Source of the DNA: Ramlibacter agri
Lineage (GTDB): Bacteria; Pseudomonadota; Gammaproteobacteria; Burkholderiales; Burkholderiaceae_C
Assembly: GCF_012927085.1 (NCBI RefSeq)
Contig: NZ_JABBFX010000001.1
Coordinates: forward strand, 1,240,001-1,304,000
Direction: 5' to 3'
Length of the DNA: 64,000 nt
This document shows, in pieces, positions 29,091 to 38,109 of this stretch; position 1 is the stretch's first letter; every line of letters begins with the position of its first letter. The position numbers and the translations under genes are program-made. Under the pieces are notes generated by a model. The model was not told the origin of the DNA and did not search any database. It saw only the letters and a program-made list of their open reading frames with translations.

Positions 29091-30031
29091 GCCGGCCTCC
29101 CCATGATCCCGCGCGGCCGGAAAGCCAGCGCCAGCACCATGATCACGAAGGTGAACACGACGCTGTAGGTCGGCGCGTAGGCCAGCCCGAACTGTTCCGC
29201 CAGCCCGATCAGCAGCGCGCCGATGGCGGCGCCGCCGACGCTGCCCATGCCGCCGACGATCACCACCACCAGCGAGGCCAGCAGGTAGCGCGTGTCCTCG
29301 CCCGGCGAGATCGACAGCGCGCTGCCGCCGACCACGCCAGCCAGCCCCGCCATGCCGGCGCCGATGGCGAAGGTGACCGCGAACACCAGCTGCACGTTGA
29401 TGCCGGAGGCGGCCAGCATGCCGCGGTCGTCGACGCCGGCGCGGATCATCATGCCGACCCGGGTGCGCGCCAGGAACCACCACAGCCCCAGGCCGATGGC
29501 GATGGCGCCCACCAGCACCGCGATGCGGTAGGTCGGGAACTTCTCCACCAGCGGCAGCGCGGTGGAACCGTAGATCCACGCCGGCGGGTCGAAGGTGTAG
29601 ATCTCCGCACCCCAGATCCACAGCATCAGGTCCGCCAGCACGATCGCGATGCCGATGGTGACGAGCGTCTGGCGCAGGTCCTGGCCCTGCATGTGGCGGA
29701 AGATGACGACCTGCAGCAGCAGGCCGACCACCGCGGCCGACAGGAAGCCGGCCACCACCGCCAGCACCCAGGAGCCGGTCTGCTCGCCCACCATCCAGCC
29801 CACGTAGGCGCCGAACAGGTAGAGCGAGCCGTGCGCGAGGTTGACGTTGCGCATCAGCCCGAACACCAGCGTGAAGCCGCTGGCGACCAGGAAGTACAGC
29901 GAGGCCAGGGTCAGTGAATTGAGCAGGGTGGTGAAGTAAAGCCTGGCGTTGTCGGCGATGGCCCACAGCGACAGCGCCGCGATGGGCAGGCCCAACACGA
30001 GCCAGGTGGCGAGCTTCTGGTTGCGGCTCAT
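29087..30031 (-). CDS. Branched-chain-type ABC transporter permease (LivH-like)
   Basis: This 314-residue permease has the LivH pattern: LLNSLTLASLYFLVASGFTLVFG, NLAHGSLYLFGAYVG, the cytoplasmic coupling region RAGVDDRGMLAASGIN, and VVVIVGGMGSVGGAAIGA. Together with LivM it forms the membrane channel. Its ATG overlaps the stop of the amidohydrolase gene by ATGA, so enzymes and transporter are translationally coupled. Confidence 0.88.
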   Translation of the reverse strand: MSRNQKLATWLVLGLPIAALSLWAIADNARLYFTTLLNSLTLASLYFLVASGFTLVFGLMRNVNLAHGSLYLFGAYVGWMVGEQTGSWVLAVVAGFLSAAVVGLLLQVVIFRHMQGQDLRQTLVTIGIAIVLADLMLWIWGAEIYTFDPPAWIYGSTALPLVEKFPTYRIAVLVGAIAIGLGLWWFLARTRVGMMIRAGVDDRGMLAASGINVQLVFAVTFAIGAGMAGLAGVVGGSALSISPGEDTRYLLASLVVVIVGGMGSVGGAAIGALLIGLAEQFGLAYAPTYSVVFTFVIMVLALAFRPRGIMGRPA

Positions 30032-31311
30032 GCGGCCCGCCTGAACAGCGACTCTTCGGCCTCGGGCCGCTTGGCGAACACGCCGTCCTTCATGACGGCC
30101 AGGAGGCGCTTGGGGTCGCGCAGGATCGCGATGCTGGCGAGCGGGTCGCCGTCCACCAGCAGCAGGTCGGCCAGCTGGCCTTCCTTCACCTGGCCCAGTT
30201 CCTCGCCGCGCATCATGATCTGGCCGCCGTACACCGTGGTGCTGCGGATCGCCTCGGCCGGCGTCATGCCCAGGTACTTGACGAAGAACTCGAGGTCGCG
30301 CGCGTTCTGGCAGTGCGGCGTCATCGCGAAGCCGTAGTCGCCGCCGGGCAGCACGCGGATGCCGCGCCGGTGCATGGCGCGCAGCGACACGATGGCCGCT
30401 TCCCATTCGCGCTCGTAGCCCATCTCGGCGGCCTTCGCGTGCGTGATGCCGTAGGCCTCGGCCTCGTGCAGCATCGCGTAGATGATGGCGATGCCCGGCG
30501 CCACGAACACGCGGCCCTTGGCGGCTTCCAGCATGTCCAATGTTTCCTCGTCGGTGTAGCTGGCGTGGTAGATGACGTCGATGCCGTGCCGCAGCGCCTG
30601 CTTCACCGAGGCCGCCGACCGCGCGTGCGCCGTGCCGCGCTTGCCGCGCACCCGCACTTCGTCCATGGCGGCGGCCACTTCGGCGTCGCTCATCCAGGTG
30701 GTTTCGGCCGGCGAGTCGGGCGTGAAGTTGTCGCCCGAGAGATTGAGCTTGATCGAGTCGACGCCGTACTTCAGGAACAGGCGCACGGCCTTGCGCATCT
30801 CGTCGGCGCTGTTGACGTTGACGCCGAAGCTGAACTCGGGGAAGGGCAGGTGGGGCAGGGTCTCGTCGCCCAGCCCGCCGGGCACCGTGATCTCCTGGCT
30901 GGCAGCCAGGTAGCGCGGGCCGGGGATCTGGCCGCTGTTGATGGCGTTGCGGATCACCACGTCCAGCCGCGGCTTGGCGCAGGCGGCGCCGACGCAGGAC
31001 GTGAAGCCGGCTTCGAGATAGCGCTTCGCGACCTTCGCGCACCACAGCACGTGTTCCTCCAGTGGCATGCGCTGGATGCCGGAGAGCGTGGCGGCGTCGT
31101 TCCAGGAGAAATGCGTGTGGGCCTCGCACATGCCCGGCATCAAGGTGGCGCCGGCGCCGTCGATCACGGTCGTGGCGCCAGACGCGACCGACGCCACGGA
31201 GCGGCTGACGCGCTTGATGCGATTGCCCTCGACCAGCACGCTGCCCAGGTAAGGGGTGGCATGGACCGGGCCTTCGAGGATGCGGACGTTGGTGAACAGG
31301 ACGCTTTCCAT
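30028..31311 (-). CDS. Amidohydrolase-superfamily metal-dependent hydrolase (copy 2)
   Basis: This 427-residue enzyme has the amidohydrolase plan: an N-terminal beta-sandwich strand (VLFTNVRILEG), the metal-binding HTH in LMPGMCEAHTHFSWND (about residue 63), further His ligands in GTAHARSA and DVIYHASYTDEETLD, and the Asp near PGGDYGFAMTPHC. It ends in a strand returning to the beta-sandwich (VDGDPL). The family removes water-labile amide, imide or C-N bonds, for example in dihydropyrimidines, prolidase-type peptides or N-formyl groups. It is a close tandem paralogue of the next upstream gene, 10 bases apart. The upstream partner is translated first. Confidence 0.85.
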   Translation of the reverse strand: MESVLFTNVRILEGPVHATPYLGSVLVEGNRIKRVSRSVASVASGATTVIDGAGATLMPGMCEAHTHFSWNDAATLSGIQRMPLEEHVLWCAKVAKRYLEAGFTSCVGAACAKPRLDVVIRNAINSGQIPGPRYLAASQEITVPGGLGDETLPHLPFPEFSFGVNVNSADEMRKAVRLFLKYGVDSIKLNLSGDNFTPDSPAETTWMSDAEVAAAMDEVRVRGKRGTAHARSAASVKQALRHGIDVIYHASYTDEETLDMLEAAKGRVFVAPGIAIIYAMLHEAEAYGITHAKAAEMGYEREWEAAIVSLRAMHRRGIRVLPGGDYGFAMTPHCQNARDLEFFVKYLGMTPAEAIRSTTVYGGQIMMRGEELGQVKEGQLADLLLVDGDPLASIAILRDPKRLLAVMKDGVFAKRPEAEESLFRRAA

Positions 31312-31321
31312 GCCGCTCTCC

Positions 31322-32620
31322 TCAGGCTGCCCAGCGGGTGTGTTGGGTGTGCGCGTCGCGCCGCAGCGGCGGGGCGCGGTGGAATTCGCCGTCCTTCATC
31401 ACGGCCAGCAGCCGGCGCTTGTCCTGCAGCACGGCGATGTCCTCCAGCGGGTCGCCGTCGACCAGCAGCAGGTCGGCCAGGCAGCCTTCCCGGACCTGGC
31501 CGATCTGGTTCTTCAGCTTCATCATGGGCGCGCCCCAGGCCGTGGCCGAGAGCAGCGCTTCCATCGTCGACATGCCCACGTGCTGGACGAAGTACTCCAG
31601 GTCCTTGGCGTTGGTGCCGTGCGGCGTCCAGGCGAAGCCGTAGTCGCCGCCCGGCAGGATGCGCACGTCGCGCCGGCGCAGCGCCTTCATCGTCTCGATC
31701 GCCGCTTCCAGTTCGCGGAAGTAGCCCATGCCGCGCGCGACCTGCGGCGTGATGCCGTATTCGCCGGCGTGGTGGCAGGTGTTGATCAGCCAGGCCAGGC
31801 CGGGCGCGATGAAGTGCTCTTTCTTGTGCTCCTCCAGCAGGTCCAGCGCTTCCTCGTCGGCGAAGCTGGCGTGGTAGATGACCTCGATGCCGTGGTGGAC
31901 GCAGCGCTTGATGGACTGCGTGGAGCGTGCATGGGCCGCGACCCGCTTGCCCCAGGCCTTGGCTTCTTCCACGCAGGTGGCGACCTCCGCTTCGGTGAAC
32001 TGCGAGGCCTCGCTGGGCATGCCGGTGATGGATTCGCCGGAGAGGTTGATCTTCAGCGAGTCCACGCCGTACTTGCAGAACACCCGCACGCAGCGGCGCA
32101 TGTCCTCGCAGCCGCTGACGATGGCGCCGAAGGCGAACTCGGGCTGCGGCAGGTGCGGCTGCGTGGTGTCGCCCAGGCCGCCCGGCACCGTGATCTCCTG
32201 GCTGGCGGCCAGGTAGCGCGGGCCGATGATCGTGCCGTCGTTGATGGCGTTGCGGATCACCACGTCCAGCCGCGGCTTGGCCGTGGCGGCGCCGACGCAG
32301 GAGGTCCAGCCCATGTCGAGGTAGCGCTCGGCGACCTGCGCGCACCACAGGATGTGTTCCTCGGGCGGCATGCGCTGGATGGCGTCCAGGCTGGGCTGGT
32401 CGTTCCAGGCGAAATGCGTGTGCGCCTCCACCATGCCGGGCATGAGGAAGGCGCCGGCCGCGTCGACCACGGTCACGCCGCCCACGGGCGCGGTGCGCAC
32501 GCCGCCGGTGGCAGGCGTGACGCGGCTGATGCGCTTGCCCTGCACCAGCACCTCGCCGCGGAAGGGCTGGGCGCCGGAGCCGTCGAAGATGCGCGCGTTG
32601 GTGAACAGCACGTCGGCCAT
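31322..32620 (-). CDS. Amidohydrolase-superfamily metal-dependent hydrolase (copy 1)
   Basis: This 432-residue paralogue of the following gene shares the blocks VLFTNARIFDG, LMPGMVEAHTHFAWND, GKRVAAHARSTQSIK, EVIYHASFADEEALDLL, ILPGGDYGFAWTPHGTNAKDLEYF and LLLVDGDPLEDIA. All expected metal ligands appear to be kept, so both copies look active and probably differ in specificity or form a heteromer. It begins 15 bases after the alpha/beta hydrolase gene. Confidence 0.85.
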   Translation of the reverse strand: MADVLFTNARIFDGSGAQPFRGEVLVQGKRISRVTPATGGVRTAPVGGVTVVDAAGAFLMPGMVEAHTHFAWNDQPSLDAIQRMPPEEHILWCAQVAERYLDMGWTSCVGAATAKPRLDVVIRNAINDGTIIGPRYLAASQEITVPGGLGDTTQPHLPQPEFAFGAIVSGCEDMRRCVRVFCKYGVDSLKINLSGESITGMPSEASQFTEAEVATCVEEAKAWGKRVAAHARSTQSIKRCVHHGIEVIYHASFADEEALDLLEEHKKEHFIAPGLAWLINTCHHAGEYGITPQVARGMGYFRELEAAIETMKALRRRDVRILPGGDYGFAWTPHGTNAKDLEYFVQHVGMSTMEALLSATAWGAPMMKLKNQIGQVREGCLADLLLVDGDPLEDIAVLQDKRRLLAVMKDGEFHRAPPLRRDAHTQHTRWAA

Positions 32621-32635
32621 GGGGTTGTCCTCGGT

Positions 32636-33427
32636 TCAGCGCTGGGCCGCCAGGAAGGCGCGCAGCTCGCGCGCGCAGTCTTCGGCGCGTTCGATGGGCG
32701 TCCAGTGGCCGCAGCGGTTCAGGATGACGGTGCGCAGGCTCTTGGCCTGCACCAGCCGCTCGGCCATGTTGCGCACGGCTTGCGGCGGGGCGACGGCGTC
32801 TTCGTCGCCCGTGACCAGTAGCACGGGCGCGGCGATGCGCTCCACGGCGGCTGGCAGGCAGGCGGCAAGCGCCTCGCAGTTGCGCGCGTAGCCTTCGGGG
32901 TCTTGCCGCATCAGGCTCTCGCGCACGAAGGCAGCGGCCACCGGTTGGCGCTGGCGCGTGTCGGCGGCGGTCGCAGCTTGTACGAGCGAGATCGCGATGT
33001 CGTGCATGCCGCGCAGGCCTTCGCCGCGTGCCTTGGCGCCGCGGGCGCGGATGCCGGCGCGCGCTGTTTCGTTGGGCGCGACCAGCGGGCCGAACAGCGC
33101 GAGGCTGCGCACCAGGTGGGGCTGCGCGGCTGCCAGGTGCTGGGCGACGATCGTGCCCATCGAGTGGCCCAGCACGTGCGCGCGGCCGACGCCCAGCTTC
33201 GTGCAGATGTCGCGCGCGGTGTCCGCGAGCTTCTCGATGCTGAGCGCGCCGCCGGCGCCCGCGGAGCGGCCGCTGCCCGGCAGGTCCGGCCGGATCACGC
33301 GGTAGCCGGCCAGGGCGGGCATCAGCGCCGCCCAGGTGTTCGAGTCGCCACCCAGCCCGTGCAGGCAGAGGATGGCGTCGCCTTCGCCGTCTTCCTCGAC
33401 GGCGATCCGGTCCATGACGTGGAGCAC
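32636..33427 (-). CDS. Alpha/beta hydrolase
   Basis: This 263-residue serine hydrolase has an oxyanion segment ILCLHGLGGDSNTW, a nucleophile elbow GHSMGT (Ser about 103), acid GDEDAV and catalytic His in NRCGHWTPIE. It resembles esterases, lactonases and 3-oxoadipate enol-lactonase-like enzymes. The start is uncertain. I prefer GTG 33427, with tgagg 6 bases upstream; ATG 33415 lies four codons inside. A much stronger ribosome site (ggaggagac) occurs about 90 bases upstream, but there it drives a 23-codon out-of-frame peptide that stops just before this gene. It is the first gene of the long minus-strand operon. Confidence 0.8.
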   Translation of the reverse strand: MLHVMDRIAVEEDGEGDAILCLHGLGGDSNTWAALMPALAGYRVIRPDLPGSGRSAGAGGALSIEKLADTARDICTKLGVGRAHVLGHSMGTIVAQHLAAAQPHLVRSLALFGPLVAPNETARAGIRARGAKARGEGLRGMHDIAISLVQAATAADTRQRQPVAAAFVRESLMRQDPEGYARNCEALAACLPAAVERIAAPVLLVTGDEDAVAPPQAVRNMAERLVQAKSLRTVILNRCGHWTPIERAEDCARELRAFLAAQR

Positions 33428-33558
33428 TGCGGCCTCAGGGAGGCGCCGCGCCCAGGGCGCGGGCGGCTCGCAGCGAGCCGCAGGAAAGCCGGGTTGCCAT
33501 GCGCATGGTGTCTCCTCCATCGCGTTGAACCACAGACCGCCCCGTCGTGGCACTGGCG

Positions 33559-33593
33559 TGAGACGCCAAGACCAATATGAGACTTGCGTCTCA
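33559..33593. promoter_or_regulatory. Probable TetR operator in the divergent control region
   Basis: TGAGAC-TTGC-GTCTCA at 33578-33593 is a perfect 16-bp palindrome, and a third half-site TGAGACG stands at 33559-33565 in the same orientation, 19 bases upstream. It lies between the alpha/beta hydrolase operon and the divergent TetR gene, the usual place for a TetR-family operator controlling both. The rest of the 244-base spacer shows no further gene apart from the 23-codon reading frame noted for the hydrolase. Confidence 0.65.
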
Positions 33594-33671
33594 AAACGGG
33601 GAGGCCATGATAGGCACAAGCCACCTTGACCCGCAACGCCCTTCGGGCACCATGCACCCCCGGAGTTACCC

Positions 33672-34358
33672 TTGCAGCCCATCCGGATCAAACCCACCGA
33701 GGCCCCGCCGCTGCCGAGCAGCGGCGTGCGCGCCTCCACTTTCAAGCTGTTGCTGGACACCGCGATGGACCTGATCCAGCGCGACGGCCACATTCCATCG
33801 ATCGCGGAAGTGGCGGTGCGCTCGAACGTGTCGCGCGCGACGGCCTATCGCTATTTCCCCAGCCGCAGCGCGCTGATCACCAGCGTGGTCGACGCCTCGC
33901 TCGGCCCGGTGCGCAGCGTGCCGCCGGGCACCGACGCGGGCGACGCGCGCGAGCGCGTGCACGCGATGTTCAAGGCCACCTTCCCGCGTTTCCTGCAGTT
34001 CGAGCCGCAGCTGCGCGCGGCGCTGCAGCTGGCGCTGGAGCAGTGGGCGCTGCAGCGCGCCGGGCTGCTGGAAGAAGAGCCTTACCGGCGCGGCCATCGC
34101 GTCGGCATCCTGTCGACCGCGCTGGCGCCGCTGAAGCCCGACCTGCAGCCGGCCGTGCGGGACCGGCTGCATCGCGCGCTGTCGGTGCTCTATGGCATCG
34201 AGGCCTACACCATCCTCAAGGACATGTGGGGCATGGGCGAGAAGGAGATCGAGCGCACCGTGCTGTGGATGGCGGATGCGCTGATCGACGCGAGCGTGCG
34301 GGAAGGGAAGGCGCAGGCCGCCCCGCGCCGCGCGAACGGGCGTCCTAACGGCCGCTGA
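33672..34358 (+). CDS. TetR/AcrR family transcriptional regulator
   Basis: This 228-residue regulator has a helix-turn-helix near residues 39-65 ([25 protein letters not shown]), the canonical TetR DNA-binding segment, and a helical ligand domain with no recognised ligand motif. The start is a TTG at 33672, since no ATG precedes the HTH; a GTG at 33726 is possible. It is divergent from the hydrolase/amidohydrolase/Liv/Tm-1 operon, and the palindrome at 33578-33593 is its likely operator, so it is probably the operon's repressor. Its end overlaps the convergent LysR gene by 14 bases. Confidence 0.87.
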   Translation: MQPIRIKPTEAPPLPSSGVRASTFKLLLDTAMDLIQRDGHIPSIAEVAVRSNVSRATAYRYFPSRSALITSVVDASLGPVRSVPPGTDAGDARERVHAMFKATFPRFLQFEPQLRAALQLALEQWALQRAGLLEEEPYRRGHRVGILSTALAPLKPDLQPAVRDRLHRALSVLYGIEAYTILKDMWGMGEKEIERTVLWMADALIDASVREGKAQAAPRRANGRPNGR

Positions 34359-35262
34359 ACGGCGAGAACTTGCCGCGGATGTCGGCCAGCAGCTGCTGGC
34401 ACGCGGCGGAGAGCGGCCGGCCCTGGCGCGCCAGCAGGTCGACCTTCGCCGAGCGGCACAAGGGGTGCGCCAGGTCCAGGGCGACCAGCCGGCCGGACTT
34501 GATCTCGGGCTCGGCGGCGAGCCCTGCGCCCACCAGCGTGATGCCATCGGTCGCCTGCACGAAGCGCTTCAGGGCGGCGACCGAGTTGCTCGTGAAGCTC
34601 GGGCGCAGCTTCACATGCTCGGCGAACTCGAGCAGTTCCACGAGGCGTCCGACACCGTAGCCTTGCGGCATCAGGCCCAGCGGGTATTGCAGCAGGTGGC
34701 GCACGCGCAGCGGGCCGCTCAGTTCCGTCAAGGGGTGGCCCTTGCGCACGAGGACCTTCGCGGGCGCGGGGGCGCTGGCGACGATCTCGAGCAGAGGATC
34801 CGAAGGCGGGTTGAACGCAATGCCGATGTGCGCCGCGTCTTCGAGCAGCGCATCGACCAGGTCGTTGACGGGCAGGGCGTCGACGGCGACCGAGAGCGCG
34901 GGGTGGGCCGCGCAGAAGCGGGCCACGACCTGCTCCAGCAGGCCGTCGATGAAGCCTTCGCTGGCCACGATGCGCACGGAGCCCGCGTCCATGGACTCGA
35001 CGGCCTTGAGCCGCTCGGCCAGCTGTTCGTGGTGGGCCTGGCAGCCGCGCCAGTAGTCGAGCAGGTGCGCCGCCGCTTCGGTGGGCACCACGCCGCGCGC
35101 CTGCCGTTCGAACAGCACCAGGCCCAGCTCCTCCTCGAGCAGCGAGACCTGCCGGGTGATCACCGAAGGCGCGGTGTTGAGCGCGTCCGCCGCGCCACGG
35201 ATCGAGCCGTGGTGCAGGACCTCGCGGAAGTAGCGCAGCCGCTTGTGGTTGATCTCTCGCAT
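34345..35262 (-). CDS. LysR family transcriptional regulator
   Basis: This 305-residue regulator has an N-terminal winged HTH ([20 protein letters not shown], then [15 protein letters not shown], residues about 10-45), followed by a periplasmic-binding-protein-like effector domain. The sequence has the unusual [15 protein letters not shown] form seen in the nitrogen-assimilation/CbbR-like branch. The start at 35262 (MREINHKR) matches the family. Upstream in-frame codons overlap the divergent promoter. A 15-bp dyad with T-N11-A spacing directly abuts its start. It probably controls the divergent alpha/beta hydrolase-DipZ-SDR genes. Confidence 0.88.
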   Translation of the reverse strand: MREINHKRLRYFREVLHHGSIRGAADALNTAPSVITRQVSLLEEELGLVLFERQARGVVPTEAAAHLLDYWRGCQAHHEQLAERLKAVESMDAGSVRIVASEGFIDGLLEQVVARFCAAHPALSVAVDALPVNDLVDALLEDAAHIGIAFNPPSDPLLEIVASAPAPAKVLVRKGHPLTELSGPLRVRHLLQYPLGLMPQGYGVGRLVELLEFAEHVKLRPSFTSNSVAALKRFVQATDGITLVGAGLAAEPEIKSGRLVALDLAHPLCRSAKVDLLARQGRPLSAACQQLLADIRGKFSPFSGR

Positions 35263-35266
35263 GGTG

Positions 35267-35281
35267 TTGCCTGGCAGGCAA
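35267..35281. promoter_or_regulatory. LysR-type dyad (T-N11-A) next to the regulator start
   Basis: TTGCCTG-G-CAGGCAA is a perfect 7-bp inverted repeat around one base, and it contains the T-N11-A pattern used by LysR proteins. It is 4 bases upstream of the lysR-type start codon, in the 103-base spacer shared with the divergent hydrolase gene, so autoregulation is likely. Confidence 0.5.
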
Positions 35282-35365
35282 CGAAGTGCTGCCCAAATTG
35301 CTCTTGTTCGAACGGATGCTAGCTCAAACAATGCGTCCATCGCACTCCCACACGCCTCGACCGCC

Positions 35366-36385
35366 ATGAACCTCTTCGCACCGTCCTCCCTCAACCGCCG
35401 CGGCTTCCTGCGCGCCGCCACCGCAACCGTCGTCACCGCGCAGGCCGGTTTGCTGGTGCCTACGGCGGCGCGAGCCAGCGAAACCCAGGGGTTCGCGTCC
35501 TTGAAGACGATAGACGCCGGCGACCTGCGCATCGAGTACGCGGACGTCGGCCCGGCCAACGGCCCGGTCGCCATCCTGCTGCACGGCTGGCCCTACGACA
35601 TCCACGCCTTCGTGGACGTGGCGCCGCGCCTGGCCGCCGCCGGCTACCGCGTGATCGTTCCCTTCCTGCGTGGCTATGGCGGCACGCGCTTCCTCTCCGA
35701 TGCCACCCCACGCAACGGCCAGCAAGCCGCCGTGGCGCAGGACATCATCGCGTTGATGGACGCGCTGAAGATCCGCCAGGCCGTGCTGGGCGCCTTCGAC
35801 TGGGGCGCGCGGACGGCGTGCATCATGGCGGCCATCTGGCCGGAGCGAGTGACGGGCCTGGTCTCCGTCAGCGGTTACCTGATCGGCAACCCGAAGGCCA
35901 ACGCCAAGCCGCTGCCGCCGGCGGCCGAATATGCCTGGTGGTACCAGTCCTACTTCGCCACCGATCGCGGCCGCGACGGCTATGCGACCAACGTGTGGGC
36001 GTTCAACCGCTTCATCTGGCAGCAGGCTTCGCCGCAGTGGCGCTTCGATGAAGCGACCTACCAGCGCAGTGCGCGGTCCTTCGACAACCCGGACCACGTG
36101 GCCATCGTCGTGCACAACTACCGCTGGCGCATCGGGATCGCCGAGGGCGAATCCCGCTTCGACGCGCTGGAGGCCAGGCTGGCGACGGCCCCCGACATCG
36201 CCGTGCCCTCGATCACGATGGAAGGCGACGCCAACGGTGCGCCCCATCCCGACCCGGCCGCGTACGCGAGGAAGTTCACCGGCAAGTACCAACACCGCAA
36301 CGTGCAGGGCGGCATCGGCCACAACCTGCCGCAGGAGGCCCCGGCCGCGTTTGCGCAGGCGGTCATCGACGTCACGCGCCTTTGA
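35366..36385 (+). CDS. Tat-exported alpha/beta hydrolase (epoxide hydrolase-like)
   Basis: This 339-residue protein has a twin-arginine signal ([15 protein letters not shown], residues about 11-25) ending near ARAS, so it should be exported folded. The catalytic domain shows the oxyanion turn LLHGWPYD and a nucleophile elbow with Asp in place of Ser (GAFDWGAR), as in epoxide hydrolases and haloalkane dehalogenases. A catalytic His sits in GIGHNLPQE. The epoxide hydrolase cap tyrosines cannot be assigned by eye. It is divergent from the LysR gene and 10 bases before the DipZ-like gene, which suggests one transcript. Confidence 0.83.
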   Translation: MNLFAPSSLNRRGFLRAATATVVTAQAGLLVPTAARASETQGFASLKTIDAGDLRIEYADVGPANGPVAILLHGWPYDIHAFVDVAPRLAAAGYRVIVPFLRGYGGTRFLSDATPRNGQQAAVAQDIIALMDALKIRQAVLGAFDWGARTACIMAAIWPERVTGLVSVSGYLIGNPKANAKPLPPAAEYAWWYQSYFATDRGRDGYATNVWAFNRFIWQQASPQWRFDEATYQRSARSFDNPDHVAIVVHNYRWRIGIAEGESRFDALEARLATAPDIAVPSITMEGDANGAPHPDPAAYARKFTGKYQHRNVQGGIGHNLPQEAPAAFAQAVIDVTRL

Positions 36386-36395
36386 GAGCACTGTC

Positions 36396-38090
36396 ATGAC
36401 CCTCTACCTCGTCGCCTTTCTCGGTGGCCTGTTGACGATCCTGAGCCCGTGCATCCTGCCGGTGCTGCCCTTCGTCTTCGCCCGCAATGACCGGCCGTTC
36501 GCCCAAGGCAGCCTGCCGCTGCTGGCGGGGATGGCCGTCGCGTTCGCGGCGGTGGCTTCGCTGGGCGCGGTGGCGGGGGCCTGGGCGGCGCAGCTGAACC
36601 AGTTCGGCCGCTGGGCGGCGCTGGCCTCGCTGGCGCTGTTCGCGAGTTCATTGCTGCTTCCCCGGCTTGCGGCCTGGTGGACGCGTCCGCTGGTCAGCGC
36701 CGGCGAGCGCTTGGCGCGCACCGAGACAGGAACTCCGTGGCTGACCTCCGCGCTGCTCGGTGTTGCGACCGGCCTGGTCTGGTCGCCGTGCGCCGGCCCC
36801 ATCCTCGGCGTGATCCTGTCGACAGCGGCCCTTGCCGGACCCAGCGCGCGAACCTCCTTGCTCTTGCTCTCCTTCGGCGCTGGCGCGGGCGTGTCCCTGT
36901 GGGCAGCGTTGCGACTGGGCGCGCGTCTCAAGAGGCAGTTCGCTCCTGGCCGCAGCGCCCGCGGCCTCGCCGGTGTTGCGATGCTCGCCGGCGTCGTCGC
37001 TGTGGCTACCGGCCTGGATGGCGCGCTGCTGGCCCGCTTCTCCAGCCCGGACGGCGTGGGACTGGAGGCCGGCCTGCTGCAGCGTGCAATGCCTGCTGCC
37101 AACGCAGCGGAGCCGCGCCCCAGCGTGCTGCCGATCGAGTCCACGCGAGTCAGCCTCGAGGGTGGCAGCAACTGGCTGAATGCGGGCCCGCAGTCCATCG
37201 CCTCGCTGCGTGGCAAGGTCGTGCTGGTGAACTTCTGGACCTACTCGTGCATCAACTGCCTGCGCACTCTGCCTTATGTGAAGGCGTGGTCGGAGAAGTA
37301 CCGCGACCGCGGCCTGGTGGTCGTGGGCGTGCACGCGCCGGAGTTCGCCTTCGAAAGGGAGGCGGGCAACGTGCAGGAGGCGCTGCGGGACCTGGGGATC
37401 TCCTACCCGGTGGTGCAGGACAACCAGTTCCGCATCTGGCGCGCCTTCGGCGACCAGTACTGGCCGGCGCTGTACGTCCTCGATGCGCAGGGACGCGTGC
37501 GGCATCACCAGTTCGGCGAAGGCGGGTACGCCGCTTCCGAACGCGTGATCGAGGACTTGCTGCGGGAAGCCGGTGCCCCTGCGGGCGCTGCCACTGCGGT
37601 CCAGGCCGATACGCGAGGTGTCGGCCTGGCGGCGGACGCCGCCACCCTGCGCAGCGGTGAGACCTATCTCGGCTACGAGAAGGCCGCGGGGCCGCGCGTC
37701 GCGGTCAGCGCCGTGCCGGACCAGCCGGTGAACTATCGGCCGGATCCGCTGCTGCTGAACACCTGGTCGCTGGCCGGCAACTGGACGCTGCGGCCGGAAT
37801 GGGTGGAAGCCAACGAGCCGGGCGGCGCGCTGTCGGTGCGCTTCCAGGCGCGCGATGCGAATCTCGTGCTCGGCCCGGCGGCCGGCCAGCCGGTGCGCTT
37901 CCGCGTGCTGCTGGATGGCCAGCCACCGGGACCGGACCATGGCGCGGACGTCGACGCGCAAGGCAATGGCGTGGCCGACGCCAGCCGCCTCTACCAACTG
38001 GTTCGCCAGGGCGGCGCGGTGAAGCCGCGCACCGTGGAGATCCGGTTCCTCGATGCCGGTGCGCGCGGCTACGCGTTCACGTTCGGCTGA
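36396..38090 (+). CDS. DipZ-type protein: DsbD/CcdA membrane domain + thioredoxin-like domain
   Basis: This 564-residue three-part protein has an N-terminal CcdA/DsbD-like membrane domain (about 1-220) with the redox Cys in LLTILSPCILPVLPF and a second in LVWSPCAGPILG, which would carry electrons from the cytoplasm. A TlpA/AhpC-like thioredoxin domain (about 260-400) follows, with active site SCINCLR (CxxC near 285), and then a C-terminal beta-rich domain (LLLNTWSLAGNWTL to the end) that belongs to DipZ proteins. The predicted role is periplasmic thiol-disulfide exchange or peroxide defence. It lies between the exported hydrolase and an SDR gene on the same strand. Confidence 0.88.
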   Translation: MTLYLVAFLGGLLTILSPCILPVLPFVFARNDRPFAQGSLPLLAGMAVAFAAVASLGAVAGAWAAQLNQFGRWAALASLALFASSLLLPRLAAWWTRPLVSAGERLARTETGTPWLTSALLGVATGLVWSPCAGPILGVILSTAALAGPSARTSLLLLSFGAGAGVSLWAALRLGARLKRQFAPGRSARGLAGVAMLAGVVAVATGLDGALLARFSSPDGVGLEAGLLQRAMPAANAAEPRPSVLPIESTRVSLEGGSNWLNAGPQSIASLRGKVVLVNFWTYSCINCLRTLPYVKAWSEKYRDRGLVVVGVHAPEFAFEREAGNVQEALRDLGISYPVVQDNQFRIWRAFGDQYWPALYVLDAQGRVRHHQFGEGGYAASERVIEDLLREAGAPAGAATAVQADTRGVGLAADAATLRSGETYLGYEKAAGPRVAVSAVPDQPVNYRPDPLLLNTWSLAGNWTLRPEWVEANEPGGALSVRFQARDANLVLGPAAGQPVRFRVLLDGQPPGPDHGADVDAQGNGVADASRLYQLVRQGGAVKPRTVEIRFLDAGARGYAFTFG

Positions 38091-38109
38091 ACCTGAAAGG
38101 ATGAAAACG

